Origin: Impatiens glandulifera
Lineage: Eukaryota > Streptophyta > Magnoliopsida > Ericales > Balsaminaceae
DNA: 64,000 bases
Direction: 5' to 3'
Assembly: GCF_907164915.1 (NCBI RefSeq)
Contig: NW_025919580.1
Coordinates: forward strand, 99,723-163,722
The stretch's first letter is position 1, and each line of letters opens with the position of its first letter. Positions 20,412-31,210 of the stretch are shown here, one piece after another. A program made the position numbers and the translations under genes. A model generated the notes under the pieces. That model was not told the origin of the DNA. It saw only the letters and a program-made list of their open reading frames with translations, and ran no database searches.

Positions 20412-21638
20412 TGATAAGAAAAATTAGGTAAAGTTAATTTTTGGAACCGGCTAGAAAAACTAAACAATTGTTAACTTTCATGTGCAGAAGCAGACCAAAT
20501 CGTGTAAACCGGCTGGAGCCTCATGAACCGGTTGCTGAAACACTTCAAAGAAAATCAGCTCCAAGTAATCAAATCAAGATCAGAGGAACCGGTTATCACT
20601 ATCTCAAGTAACCGGCCAGCAAAGAAAAAGTTCACTCTTCAGCCGGACTATATTATGTAAGAGACAAAACCGGAAACTACAATCTGTAGAAGTGACGTAG
20701 TGTGATGAAATAGACGTGTCTCGAAGGGATAAAAGAAGATAAGATCCGATCGGAAGCATGCGAGAAAAGCAATGATGATTTACTGATCTGATGTTGACAA
20801 CCGGAGGTGCATGCCTGACACGTGTTCGAATCTTAAAACCGGTTACGTCATCCTACACTCAGAGGTGTCTGCATGCTTGCCAAGTGTTGAGGAAGGTGAA
20901 ACGTGCAAGTAACTTTCCTGCACCGGTGTGAAGATGGATCAACCAATCCCACGGTGAGAGAAGAATGTGACCGTTGGGATCTCATCTACTATAAAAGGAA
21001 GATGAAACGAACTCATTAAATGCATCAAGCAAGAAAGCGATTCAATACAAGTGAACAATAGTTAAAAATCTTAGAGAGATAAAATCCTTCGAAAGATCCA
21101 AAGCCGGTGTGTCATAAACCGGAAGCTTTTTGTGTGTGTTTGTGTTGTGTTATTGTATTACATCAAAAGTGAGTTGGTGTAACCAGTGAGTAGCGAGTTG
21201 GGCTCGACCGGCAGTGTTATTGTTATAACTTTGAAAGTTAGTGGAGATCCTTCTCATAACATGAGAAGAAGGGGTGACGTAGGAGGGTTTGCTCCGAACA
21301 TCCATAAAAAATCTTGTCTCGTGTTATTTCCTTCATTTACTGCTTACTCACTTAACCTAACCAAGACAATCTTACTCCTTAAATCAAAAACCGGTCCATA
21401 CACTCCATCTAAAACCGACTCCTTCTAAACATCATCTAAGTCGCATACGTTGTTTCAGACTGAAACATACATTTCCTCCCTTGAACTTGGTTCAAGAGTC
21501 TGTGACAGTTTGCGAAGTGCTGAGAACGGTTATAGTCTCTAACCGGACTATCACCAAAGAGTGTTGTGTGTTGTAAGCGGCCACCCTTCTTGAAACCGGA
21601 AACACCCCGGTCCTCCAAGGGCGTCCCCGATCCTAACA
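20412..21638 (+). repeat. 3' LTR of element A
   Basis: TGATAAGAAAAATTAGG...GATCCTAACA, 1227 bases, partner of 7659-8886 with scattered substitutions (for example GTGCAGAAGC for GTGTAGGAGC near the start). TATA box at 20990-20997. Directly followed by the AAGTG target copy and by gag of element B. Confidence 0.94.
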
Positions 21639-22270
21639 AAGTGCATGGGACATCAAAATCATGGTGATGAGGGAATCAATCAACCTCGGACAAATGAAGC
21701 TGCACAATGTGTTTGAGGATATGAAATCTTACGAATTCGAGATAAAATCTAGGATTGAAGATGAGCATCAACCTCAACCGCAACCAGAGCCTTGGTGACA
21801 TCGGTGGAACCGACGGTCCATGTATCAACTGCTCCGGCTCCTGTCAAAAGCGCTGACCAGATTAGTGAAGACGTGATGGTCATGCTAGCCCAGAAATTTG
21901 GGAGATTAATGAAGAAGAATCAACCATCGAACAACAACTACAACTATAACTATACTGATAAATCTAATGTAAGGTGTTTTAATTGTGACGTTTTGGTCAT
22001 TACAGGTCAGAATACCGGAAACCGAGGAGTGACGACCGAAAACCAAGAAACAATTATCATGGAAACAACTACCAAGGAAACAACTACCACAGGAATGATT
22101 ACCAAAGAAATGACAACCAAGAAAACAATTAACAAAGGAACGAGAACCAACAAACCGGTGCAGGAAATGAAATCCAGAAGGCACTCATCGCATCCGACGG
22201 TGGAAGCGACTAGGCTAACTCCGACACCGAAAATGAAGAAGAAATAATTACATGCTTCATGGCACATGAA
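21639..22270 (+). pseudogene. Gag C-terminus of element B, after the insertion of A
   Basis: Resumes with AWDIKIMVMRESINLGQMKL, the exact continuation of 7154-7658. A base change in GATGAGCATCAACC shifts the frame near 21770; the next frame reads VTSVEPTVHVSTAPAPVK, QISEDVMVMLAQKFGRLMKK, CFNCD and then shifts again inside the zinc knuckle (F-G-H-Y-R-S-E is in another frame). An Asn-rich tract follows. The segment ends FMAHEEEV and jumps directly to the protease region (RRNTRLENSEW), so about 800 bases present in F are missing. Confidence 0.85.
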
Positions 22271-23793
22271 GAAGAGGTTAGGAGGAACACACGGCTGGAG
22301 AACTCGGAATGGTACTTGGACAACGGGTGTTCAAGACACATGACTGGCAACAGCGGACTTCTAGCCGATATTATCTATGAAACCGGAGCAATGATCACGT
22401 TTGGTGACAACTCAAAAGGTAGAACCGTGGGCAAGGGTAAGATTGTCCATGGTAACCTATCCATAAATAACATGCTTTTAGTTGAAAACTTACATTTTAA
22501 CTTACTAAGTATAAGTCAAATGTGTGATATAGGGTACATTGTTGAATTTCATAAACATGCATGTATTGTTAAAAATCATCAAGGCGATACACTATTAACT
22601 GGAAACCGGATGGGAAACATTTATAGAGTTGATTGGAAAACTAAAATTGAAAATCCTATTTGCATGATAGCTAGGAATGATCCGAACTGGCTCTGGCACG
22701 GCTAAACCATCTGAACTTCAAAACCTTAAACTTTATATGCTCTAAAGAATTGGTTCATGGTTTTCCAAACATCGAATTTTCCAAAGATAAAGTATGTGCT
22801 GCATGTCAAATGGGAAAACAAATAAAATCATCTTTCAAAAGCAATGGAAACTTTCAATCTGAACAATATTTAGAATTATTGCATATGGATTTGTTTGGTC
22901 CTGTTAGAGTAACAAGTCTAGGAGGCATGCAATATACCATGGTAGTTGTTGATGATTATTCTAGATTTACTTGGGTAACATTTTTGGAATCTAAAAGCCA
23001 AGCTACTCCAAACCTGATAAAACTACTTTTGAGAATGCAAAATTAGAAATCAATCCGAATTAACCGAATCAGAAGTGATAGAGGAACCAAATTTACAAAT
23101 ATTACTTTAACTACTTTTCTTAATGATTCTGATATTAGGCACGAGTTGTCTAGTTCTAGAACACCTCAACAAAACGGCTTGGATGAGAAAAGAAACCGAA
23201 CTCTCAAGGAAGCCGCAAGGTCAATGAAAGTCGATTCAGGTGTTGCTCAAAAATTTTGGGCCGAAACTATCAATACTGCTTGTTATACTTAAAACCGGTC
23301 TTTAATTACTAAACGTTTTACTAAAACTCCTTTTGAAATATACCATGGCAAAGTTCCTAATATCCGGTATCTTAGGATCTTTGGTTGTAAGTGTTATGTT
23401 CACATCAACGACAAATGTTATTTGACCGCTTTTGATGCTAAATCCGATGAAGGAATAATGTTGGGTTATTCAGCCGTAAATAAAGTATATAGAGTTTATA
23501 ACACTAGAACTTTAACAGTTGAAGAAACATCTCATGCTATTTTTGATGAATCGGTTGAACGAAACACTGCATTACCCTTCGACCTTCACAACAGAATGCA
23601 AAATTTCAACATTTATTCTAATGATGAAGATGAGGTTCCGGTTTACAGACGGTTTGTCAATGATCAAACGGTTGATGCTGAACCTCATCCTAATCAAGCT
23701 GCTTTACCGCAGAAAGTTGACGCTTCAGTTTCAACTGAAGAAATCGGTCGGCCTGACTCCGTTCAGCTTACCGATCAGTCTAACCTTGATTAG
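22271..23793 (+). pseudogene. Protease and integrase of element B, degraded
   Basis: Protease stretch ENSEWYLDNGCSRHMTG (active-site DSG changed to DNG), TFGDNSKGRTVGKGKI, LHFNLLSISQMCD; then integrase: a frameshift in the first His box (LWHG at about 22700), CAACQMGKQIK, LHMDLFGPV, VVDDYSRFTWV, TPQQNGLDEKRNRTL (Ala-Glu changed to Asp-Glu around the catalytic Glu), IRIFGCKCYVHIN, AFDAKSDEGIMLGYSAV. Stops at about 23044 and 23290 (TAA in a Tyr/Gln codon). It keeps the integrase order of A. Confidence 0.85.
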
Positions 23794-23805
23794 TCAACCG
23801 GATGC

Positions 23806-24600
23806 TTGGAAGACACGTCCCGAATAAACCTTCAAAGGAATAAAAATCACCTTCTTGAACTAGTAATAGGTAACATCTCATCACCCGTCCGAACTAGGCG
23901 ACAAAATTTGGAACACTATGAAAACTCAGCTTTCATATCACAAATTGATCCAGAAAAGGTGGATGAAGTTTTGCTAGATCCCGATTGGATTTTAGCAATC
24001 CAAGAAGAATTGAACGAGTTTAAGAGAAATAAAGTCTGGTACTTAGTCCCTAGACGGAAACATAAATCGGTCATAGGAACAAGATGGGTATTCAGAAATA
24101 AACTCAATGAAGACAGTTTAGTTACGAGAAACAAAGCCCGACTAGTGGCTCAAGATTACAAACAAGAAGAAGGCATTGATTTTGAATAATCATTTGCTCA
24201 TGTGGATAGACTTGAGGCCTTTAGAATATTTTTGGCATTTGCGGCTTTCAAAAATTTCAAAGTTTTTCAAATGGATGTTAAAAGTACTTTTCTAAATGGT
24301 AAAATAAATGAAGAGGTGTATGTTGATCAAACTCCAGGTTTTAAGAATCCAGAACACATGTATTATGTTTACCGGCTAAATAAAGCCCTTTACGGTTTGA
24401 AACAGGCTCCAAGAGCCTGGTATGACACATTAACAACATTTTTATTTGATCGCAAGTTTACAATAGGTTCGATTGATAAAACTCTTTTCAAATTTGAGAA
24501 AAAGGAACACATATTACTTGTTCAAATATATGTTGATGATATCATTTTCGGATCAACCGATCAAAAATTATGTGATAAATTTTCAAAAATGATGAACATC
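23806..24600 (+). pseudogene. Reverse transcriptase of element B, C-terminal part deleted
   Basis: Reads [39 protein letters not shown], a TAA at about 24187 (GAA in A), [32 protein letters not shown] and YVDDIIFGSTDQKLCDKFSKMM. Right after the catalytic YVDD region, at about 24597, the sequence leaves pol and continues with the spacer that normally lies before acc3 (ACATCAAACAATAACCAAG). RNase H, acc1 and acc2 are therefore missing. Confidence 0.88.
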
Positions 24601-24837
24601 AAACAATAACCAAGAACCAAGCGAACAATTCGGCTAAAACAATAAATATCAAACATTAACATTCGGCTAAACTTCAAATTAACCGCCAATAGTTTACCGC
24701 CAACAATTACCGCCCCTAGTTTACCACCCAAAATTTACCTCTCTTAGTTACTGCAGTAACTTTTGGAGAGAAATTTTGGCGCTAAAACCAAGAACCAAGC
24801 GACGGTTCAGTTCATTAACCGTCAAGTAACCGTCCAC

Positions 24838-24845
24838 TATATAAA
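24838..24845 (+). promoter_or_regulatory. TATA box of acc3 remnant (element B)
   Basis: TATATAAA 105 bases before ATG 24943, downstream of the TTACCGCC group and the AGTTACTGCAGTAACT palindrome at 24746-24761. The whole block matches element A in order and spacing. Confidence 0.6.
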
Positions 24846-24942
24846 TTGAAAGTTAAATCATTATTCATCCCTGCTCTCTCTCTCTAGAAACTCCAAAGCA
24901 AATCTGCATATCCATTTCTTTCGATCATCTTCATCAATTACC

Positions 24943-25274
24943 ATGGGACGAGATAACTCTCTTTTCACCTACATCTTGCAGGTCAACTTCAAAGACATCG
25001 ACGAAAATGGAACTAGTGAATACAAGGCCCTGAACGGATCTTTGAGGGATTCTGGGCTGGAAACGTTTCTCTGATCCGTTTGTTCTTCATCAGGATGAAG
25101 TTCTGGAGTTCCTCAACCAGGCAAGTCTAACGAAGAGAACCATCACCGCCACCGTGAGCGGCACTACTTTTGAGATTACCGAGGAGCTGTTTTCTGAAGC
25201 CCTCGATTTACCAACTGTCGGAAGGGATTTCCGAACTGGTCTATCAGAAGCCGACTCCGCGGCGGTCCGGCAAT
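24943..25274 (+). pseudogene. acc3 N-terminus of element B, truncated
   Basis: MGRDNSLFTYILQVNFKDID, NGSLRDSGLETFL then a TGA at about 25073; the other frame reads the family core (TVSGTTFEITEELFSEALDL, PTVGRDFRTGLSEADSAAV). At about 25275 it ends abruptly in minus-strand sequence of element C. Element F (40247 leftwards) shows the uninterrupted version, MGRDNALFTYILQVDFKDID. Confidence 0.8.
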
Positions 25275-25945
25275 AGATGGCTCCTCAGGAGTCACCAATG
25301 CCTTTGTTATGATGGTGGATGTGGGGTGCTTCTCTTCATTTCTATAGTTCAACTCGAACTCATAGGCCTTCAGATCGGCCAACAAATCAAAGAGCTCCAT
25401 CTTGTAGAGGTCTTTAGATTCCCTCATCGCCATCGTCTTGATATCCCACTCTCTGGCAAAGCACGCATGACCTTGATCGCAATCTCTCTGTTGCTGTAAG
25501 TCTTGCCCAGAGTGGATAGAGAAGTGATAACCTTACTGAATCTCTCATCGAACTCAATCATCGTCTCTCCAGGACGCATCTTGAATTTATCGAACTGTTG
25601 AGTGGAAACCATGAGTCTGTTTTCTATTGTTTTCTTATTGCCCTCACACAGTTTAGTCAACTTCTCTTAAATATCTTTGGCAGTGAGACATGTGATGATC
25701 TTGTGTACCATGTTGTCATCCAATGTCTTGTAGAGGATGTCTTTTGCTATTTTGTCGAGGTTATTCTTTCTTTTATCTTCACTGGTCCACTCAGATATAT
25801 CCTTCTCAATCTTTATCGGACCGTTGGTGATGACAAACCACATGTCATCATCTGTGGCAGCTAGATGAGCGTGGACTCTCGCCTTCCACACAACATAGTT
25901 TTCCTCTAAGAACATGGGAACATTGTTGATGACATCCCTAGACAT
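25275..25945 (-). pseudogene. Gag N-terminal part of element C
   Basis: Starts MSRDVINNVPMFLEENYVVW (25945 leftwards), then RVHAHLAATDDDMWFVITNG, KRKNNLDKIAKDILYKTLDD, a TAA at about 25670, EFDERFSKVITSLSTLGKTY, MAMRESKDLYKMELFDLLAD and TKALVTPEEPS, where it is cut. This is the same gag N-domain as in element D, less like those of A, B and F. The zinc knuckle is missing with the rest. Confidence 0.85.
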
Positions 25946-25983
25946 GATTCAAATTCATTAGAAGCTTGAGAATAGAAAACAAG

Positions 25984-25995
25984 GCTCTAATACCA
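25984..25995 (-). other. Primer binding site of element C
   Basis: Minus-strand TGGTATTAGAGC, two bases from the LTR end, one change from the initiator-Met tRNA complement; the same variant is used by D. Confidence 0.78.
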
Positions 25996-25997
25996 AT

Positions 25998-27287
25998 TGA
26001 TAGGATCGACTTTATCGATAGAGACGGGGTCTGGCTATTGATGAGGGCTTATGAAAAATAGTTTTGAAAAAATCCTGTTAGGGATTTAATTCACTTTCTA
26101 TTCTACGCAAACACTTGTAAACACTTGAAACAGATTCAAGGCGGAATTGTTTACTTGGGTTTGAAGATCAAGATGAAAGATGAAAAGATGACAGATAAGA
26201 AAGAACACAGCAGTTTGTTTATGGATGTTCGGAGCAAACTCTCCTACGTCACCCCTTCTTCCAACCACCGGAAGAATTCACTATACTTCTTTGAATCAAA
26301 TATAGTTAACTAATCTAGCTAACTCTCTATTGAACAAAATAACCTTTGTTCAAATTACAACACTGAAGTTTTCTCACAGAAAAGACAGTATGTAATACAA
26401 TGTATTGACAGCTAGATGATAAGTGAGATGTTTGATTTCAGGAACTTTCTTCAGATGAAAAATAAAGCAGCTCTCTCTTTCTTGTATTTTTCAGCCAGCA
26501 ATTTTGTCCGTTGTCTTAGACAGCAATTTATTCTTGAAAAGATTCAACGGTCAAATCCTTCTTTTAGACACATGTCATCTTTCCGTTGGATATACTATCC
26601 ATGATGTACTGGGTAGTACAGCAGAAAAAGATTCTTGAGATCGTGGTAGTACAATGTAGTACAAACAATTTGAATTATGGCATACGTGGCGGTTATTCAT
26701 TTGTTGAGCTCTGCTGTCAGCTGCCTGGAAGACTCTACTTCCAGTTGTTTAGAAGAGCATCTTCTTTTAGATGCCTATCTGATCATCTCGGCCGTTCATC
26801 TGATTAGACGCAATCAGTCTATTAGACGCCCCCATCTAACAGTCTATTAGACGCCTCATCTCGGCCGTTCGTCTGATTAGACTCCCCATCTAACATTAGA
26901 CCCCCACGTCTAACTCCACTGGTTAGACTGCACGTCTAACCACGCGTTAGACCACCACGTCTAACATTAGATGTTTTCCATATAATCGGTCTATTAGACG
27001 TTTTTATAAAATCGGTCGAACTACGCATTGACTTTGAGTTGTGCCTGCAAATTAACAAAACTTTAATTATTAATTTTGCACCTAGTGAGATTCAAACCCA
27101 GGTCACCTGTATGACAAGCGGACATGCTTACCACTACATCACTTAAGATGTTGATATCTAAATATATATTTATATATTTGATATGACTAACAATTATTAA
27201 ACTTAGTTTATCCAAAAACTATTTCATCAATCATCAAATCAAAATTGTTAATTTATTTTTAAATCATTTAAAAATTTCAACCCAACA
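25998..27287 (-). repeat. 5' LTR of element C
   Basis: On the minus strand it runs from TGTTGGGTTGAAAT (27287) to CGATCCTATCA (25998), 1290 bases. TTAGAC dyads occur at about 26800-27000, fewer than in D. The last ~330 bases (26000-26330, with GGATGTTCGGAGCAAACTC) match the D LTR at 33890-34190. Upstream of its start lies an extra purine tract and a second LTR-start copy (27288-27358). Confidence 0.82.
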
Positions 27288-27358
27288 ATTTCTCCTTTTT
27301 TGATTATTTAAACTAAATTATCAAAACTAGTTTAAACATTAAAAATTTCAACCCAGCA

Positions 27359-27585
27359 CCGTCCTCATCCGCTTTATCAACAAGACAATGAACATCATCC
27401 GTTCCCCCTTCTCGACTAACCAGACCTACAAGTGGATCCTTCCACTTCAACAGCTTACCTCCCGGAAGAACAAGCCTCTTAGCCAGATGGAGCATGGATG
27501 CGGATCGAAGAGCCAGAGAATGGTAAGCCGAGGAGGAGAAAAAGCTCAAAGAGCAAGAAAAGGGAGGACCATCCGATCCATAGTT
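27359..27585 (+). pseudogene. acc3 C-terminal end of element B
   Basis: Remnant that matches the reverse complement of 37370-37580 in F (GCACCGTCCTCATC...CTTCCGGGAAG... and AAAAGGGAGGACCATC). A short charged stretch read over 27480-27585 ends close to the CATAGTTTA stop region. No complete frame survives. Confidence 0.65.
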
Positions 27586-27946
27586 TATTTGTTTTATTAC
27601 ATTTCTGTCTTAAACTTATGAACTTATTACCCTACTTTCCGCTTATTTTATTTATGAAATTAGCTTTTGAAACATCAAACTCTTTCAACCAAATTAGGTT
27701 CATCAAACATATTTCAAAACTGCATATTTTGACAATTTTCTTTGAAAAGTATCAAAAATGGGAGAAATTGCTAAAAACATTTTTCAAAGTTAATTTTAAA
27801 CCGGCCATACATTACAAGTTTTGAATATTTATTCTAAATAATCAAAAAGGGAGAAATTGTTAGAAAAATTAAGAAAATTAATTTTTAAACCGACCATACA
27901 TTACAAGTTTTGAATATTTATTCTAAATAATCAAAAAGGGAGAAAT
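27586..27946 (+). other. 3' untranslated region with repeated polypurine tracts (element B)
   Basis: LTR-start words follow purine tracts at 27769 (diverged, TGCTAAAAAC), 27858 (TGTTAGAAAA) and 27947 (the true LTR). The spacing is 89 bases each time. Between them the word CATACATTACAAGTTTTGAA and ATTCTAAATAATCAAAAAGG repeat almost unchanged. Confidence 0.85.
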
Positions 27947-28964
27947 TGTTAGAAAAATTAAGTAGATTAATTTTAACCGGCAAAAGAACTTAATCAATCT
28001 CAATACTCTTGTGCAGGTGCAGATCAAGCCGCAACATACCAGCTGAAGTACATGACTAAATGATCCGGTCATAGTTTACGAAACCGGTTGAACTCCTCAA
28101 CCGGATCGGCTAGACAAAGCTAATTCATCCGGCTGACACACTCTTATTGAAGATCATAAAAGTTCAACGGAAAATATTAAAAGTGGCGAATCAGAGAAAA
28201 TGACGTAATATGATGACATAGAAGATTTCTTGAAGATACAAAAGAAAATAAGATTCGGATCAGAAGCAAGCAATGAAAACAATGATGAAACTAGTTATCT
28301 AACTCTACAAGCAACCTCTCATTCAGGCGGCTAACTTGGTGCATGCATGCCATGTGTCAAAAATGCAAGCCGGCCTAAGTGCATGACTGCCAAGTGTCCG
28401 AAATGACAAAGCGTGCACGCAACCTCTGAACCGGATCGGCGTGACTTTAAATGACCAATCAAGAGGAGAAAGAAAATTATGACCGTTGTGATTGGTGTAA
28501 CCGACGAGATGTTACTCGTTCGGATTGTGTGTTGTGATTGTGTAATATTCCGTAGTGAATATCCTTCTCAATGTTTGAGAAGAAGGGGTGACGTAGGAGA
28601 TTAAAATCCGAACATCCATAAAATCCTGTTCCGTGTCCTTTAATTTCATATTCCGGCTTACTCATTCAAACCCAACCAAAACATCTAAACCGAGATAACT
28701 AATACATTCCTAAATCAAACCGGCTTTCTCCTTAAACTGATATCTCCTAAATCACCTCCAAATCGAACTTTGTGTTGCTTCAAGTTGAAACAAACCATTT
28801 CCGCACTTGAACTCGGTTCAAGAGGTTTGTGACAGCTTGTGTAGTGTTAAGAAGCGGTTTTAGTCTCTAACCGGACTATTACCAATAGTGTGTGTGTTGA
28901 TGTGTAAGCTTTCACCCTTAAGAACTGGAACCCCGGTCCTCCAAGGACGATCCCGATCCTAACA
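27947..28964 (+). repeat. 3' LTR of element B, with internal deletion
   Basis: 1018 bases against 1204 for its partner. At about 28485 the sequence passes from TTATGACCGTTGTGATTGG directly to GTGTAACCGACGAG, skipping the stretch that holds the TATA box, the leader and the CATAGTGAG region in the 5' LTR. A short duplicated ACTCTACAAGCAACCTC-type insertion is present near 28305. Followed by the GCTCG target copy. Confidence 0.9.
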
Positions 28965-28969
28965 GCTCG
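28965..28969 (+). other. Target-site duplication of element B, right copy (GCTCG)
   Basis: Matches 5900-5904 exactly; the accessory gene of D continues on both sides. Confidence 0.93.
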
Positions 28970-29040
28970 ATAACAGGTTGAGCTAGTAATCGTCTTTCTT
29001 TTACAGAAAGATTTCTAAATTCTATCAAAAGAGCAGCAAC

Positions 29041-31081
29041 TTACTCATCTGTATCAGCATTATCAATAGAGACATCCATTGGTTCGTCTTCATTAGAGAA
29101 AATACCAAAATAGCTCACTCTTGAGCAATCAGCTCCATCAACGTATCGAGTGACTACAGAAAGATAGTCAAACATGATCTCGTCTAATCTCTTTAAGACT
29201 TTTACTTCCACTTCAACACCTTTCTCAATAGGGTTAAAATTGGCTTTTCTGGCTTCAAGGATGGGGAATAAAGCTCTTCCTCTCAGACAAGTTTTGATAA
29301 GATCTTTCCTTTTCAGAGTTTCCGACACCTGCGGAGTTTTAGCCCATTTGTGAACTTTCTTCTTATCTACTACAAGCTTGCGCCATTCACTACTTATTCC
29401 TGAACCCGTGATGACCTCATCATACTGGATAGATAATCTGTTCTGGATCCAAGAATAAAATATTTCCATCTTCTCAGCAGCAATAGCCATGACTTGATTC
29501 ATCATGAGGTCAACAATGCATGTTGCCTCAGAAACATATTCACTTTCATCGATTACAACATTTTTCCCATTTTCAACAACCTCAACAGGTTTTGGAGAGG
29601 GTCTTGTTTCACCAAAAACGATTCCACATGTCTGTCTTGTGGAGCGCATCAATTCTTAAGCGGATATAGGATTCTTGAAGAGTTCAGGAGGAAGCTCTCC
29701 TCGAATGACTTTCCCAGTAACTATTGAATCTTTCGAAATGGGGTTGGAGGAGAGAGGCTCTTTGACAGAAACAGAGGATTCCTTTTCAGCAATGTCACCA
29801 GCCACAAAGGTAAGAACTGCACCTTGTTTTGGTTGAGCAAATTTTGTAGCACCATCGGCTACTTGATCAGGTTGTTGAACAGAAGACTCAGTCCTGTCAA
29901 AATTCTCAATATTTGGACCAGCTGACTCAACAGTAGGCCCAACAGCAGATTCCTTTTCAGGAATTATGATGTTCCATCACAGGAACATCAAATTTAGGCA
30001 CATCGGCCAGGAGTAGAGAAGAGATTACCTTCGATAATGCCTTCATCGATTTAGACGCACGGGGCGCCTTTGACTTGTCACCTTTTGGGACAGATGACCT
30101 TGAAGATCTCCGCAACTAACTAGCAGCCGGAAACAGGGGAGACATGGGAAGGGTGGAAAGTTCAACTGGAACTTGCCTGATTTTGGAATCAACTGTTTCA
30201 GAATCTTTCTTTGAAGAGATCCTTAGGCTAGTTGAACTAGCCTCTAACTCATTGACAGTTTTGGATCTCTTTGCTCTCGTCGACAGGATGGAAGCAGTTG
30301 GCTGTTTAGATCGAGTAATTGATTTTCCACCTGTCCATTGACTTGAAGCACCAGAAGGCGATTCTTTAAGATTTTTCATTCTAACAAGAGTGTTGGCAAC
30401 TGTGAACGCAGTATACACCCTGTTTGAGTTGATCGGTTGAGATTCACCCATTAGAACCCCCAAATGCTCTAACAAACGACTTAGTTGAGCAACGAACGTT
30501 ATACTTTCCTTATTCTCTTGATTGATGGAAAAACAAAGATTCTGAAATAATATTGAAGCCCAGTTTACCTGGATTCCCTTTGAAATGGCACACATATAAT
30601 CAAATCGATCTTGACTATAGAGGTTGAATGAACCAGCCTTCCCCTGAAGCGCTTTTTCCACCACATCATTTAGCAAAATAAAATGTGGTTTAAGGACTTT
30701 CTTACTTCCGTTTATATGAATCACCGAGCCATCGGCAAATAAAATCTTCTTCATCTCTTCCCGTACTTCCGATGACAGATCCCTGTTGAAAGTGTAACCC
30801 TCCGACGGAAGTTCGAAGAATTCCGCGTACAAGGCTTCGTCGAAAGATATTTCCATCCTGTTTATAGTTGCAAAGATGAGATCGTCCACCATTGTTGCAG
30901 ATTTAAAGAACTCTCGAACTTCCTTCTCGTAAAAGATGAAAGGACTGCCAAAATATTTTCCGAGACCGGAATACTCGAGGGTTCTGAACATATCTACCAC
31001 TTACGGCTGATCGAAAGTGAAGACGGATGGAAAATTCACCTGCAAAGTACAATGACCTAGCGTGATTCTCTTGTTCATCAT
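29041..31081 (-). pseudogene. Accessory protein of element D, N-terminal part, interrupted by element B
   Basis: ATG at 31081 (MMNKRITLGHCTLQVNF) with a TAA near 31003, then a long open stretch from 31000 to 30116: MVDMFRTLEYSGLGKYFGSP, EKEVREFF, core RMEISFDEALYAEFFELPSE (family core), LKPHFILLNDVVEKALQGK, RFDYMCAISKG, IQVNWASILFQNL, FVAQLSRLLEHLGV, and a Ser/Lys/Arg-rich linker (TRAKRSKTVNELEASSTSLR). After frame breaks, 29652-29041 reads a Glu/Lys-rich part (MNQVMAIAAEKMEIFYSWIQ, SEWRKLVVDKKKVHKWAKTP). It is one domain-family member, single per element here rather than three. B cut it at 28965; the C-terminus lies at 5899-4600. Confidence 0.75.
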
Positions 31082-31202
31082 TTCCAATAAAATACGAATA
31101 GACACAAGATTAGCACATATTTTTTAGAGAGAAAGGCAAAGAAATCTAGGGTTCTTAGAAATCTTGAGAGATAAAAAGCTTTCAATTTCATGAAAAAATG
31201 TC

Positions 31203-31210
31203 TTTATATA
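31203..31210 (-). promoter_or_regulatory. TATA box of the accessory gene of D
   Basis: Minus-strand TATATAAA (GGTCTATATAAAGACA), 122 bases before the ATG at 31081, followed by a CT-rich leader (CTTTGCCTTTCTCTC). Same arrangement as in the AACCGG family elements. Confidence 0.6.

Larger units (their letters stand above)
7659..21638 (+). mobile_element. Element A: complete 14-kb Ty1/copia retrotransposon with three accessory genes
   Basis: LTRs of 1228 and 1227 bases, exact five-base target duplication, tRNA-Met primer site, gag, protease, integrase, RT, RNase H (copia order, integrase before RT), then acc1, acc2 and acc3 over about 6 kb before the polypurine tract. Motifs at the end of pol match Sirevirus-type copia elements, which can carry an additional gene downstream of pol; three such genes in a row is unusual. 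The two LTRs are close but not identical, so the insertion is fairly recent. Gag-pol holds at least seven stops and two frameshifts, so it would need proteins supplied in trans. Confidence 0.93.
25275..27358 (-). mobile_element. Element C: truncated copia of the TTAGAC family, minus strand
   Basis: Holds only a 5' LTR (25998 to 27287, or to 27358 if the duplicated start is counted), a primer site and the first ~220 codons of gag. The gag end abuts acc3 of B at 25275 with no 3' LTR. On the right it abuts the distal part of acc3 (GCACCGTCCTCATCCGC). The middle of acc3 of B is missing, so insertion and deletion, or a recombination, happened together. No five-base duplication is visible. Confidence 0.75.
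5905..28964 (+). mobile_element. Element B: Ty1/copia retrotransposon (AACCGG family), rearranged, host of A and C
   Basis: Bounded by LTRs 5905-7108 and 27947-28964 (TG...CA) and by the GCTCG duplication. Own internal sequence is gag 7154-7658 and 21639-22270, protease/integrase 22271-23793, RT to about 24597, an acc3 promoter and N-terminus 24676-25274, and the end of acc3 at 27359-27585. Missing are the gag-protease linker, the second half of RT with RNase H, acc1, acc2 and the middle of acc3. Element A sits in gag and truncated element C in acc3. Not autonomous. Confidence 0.9.
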
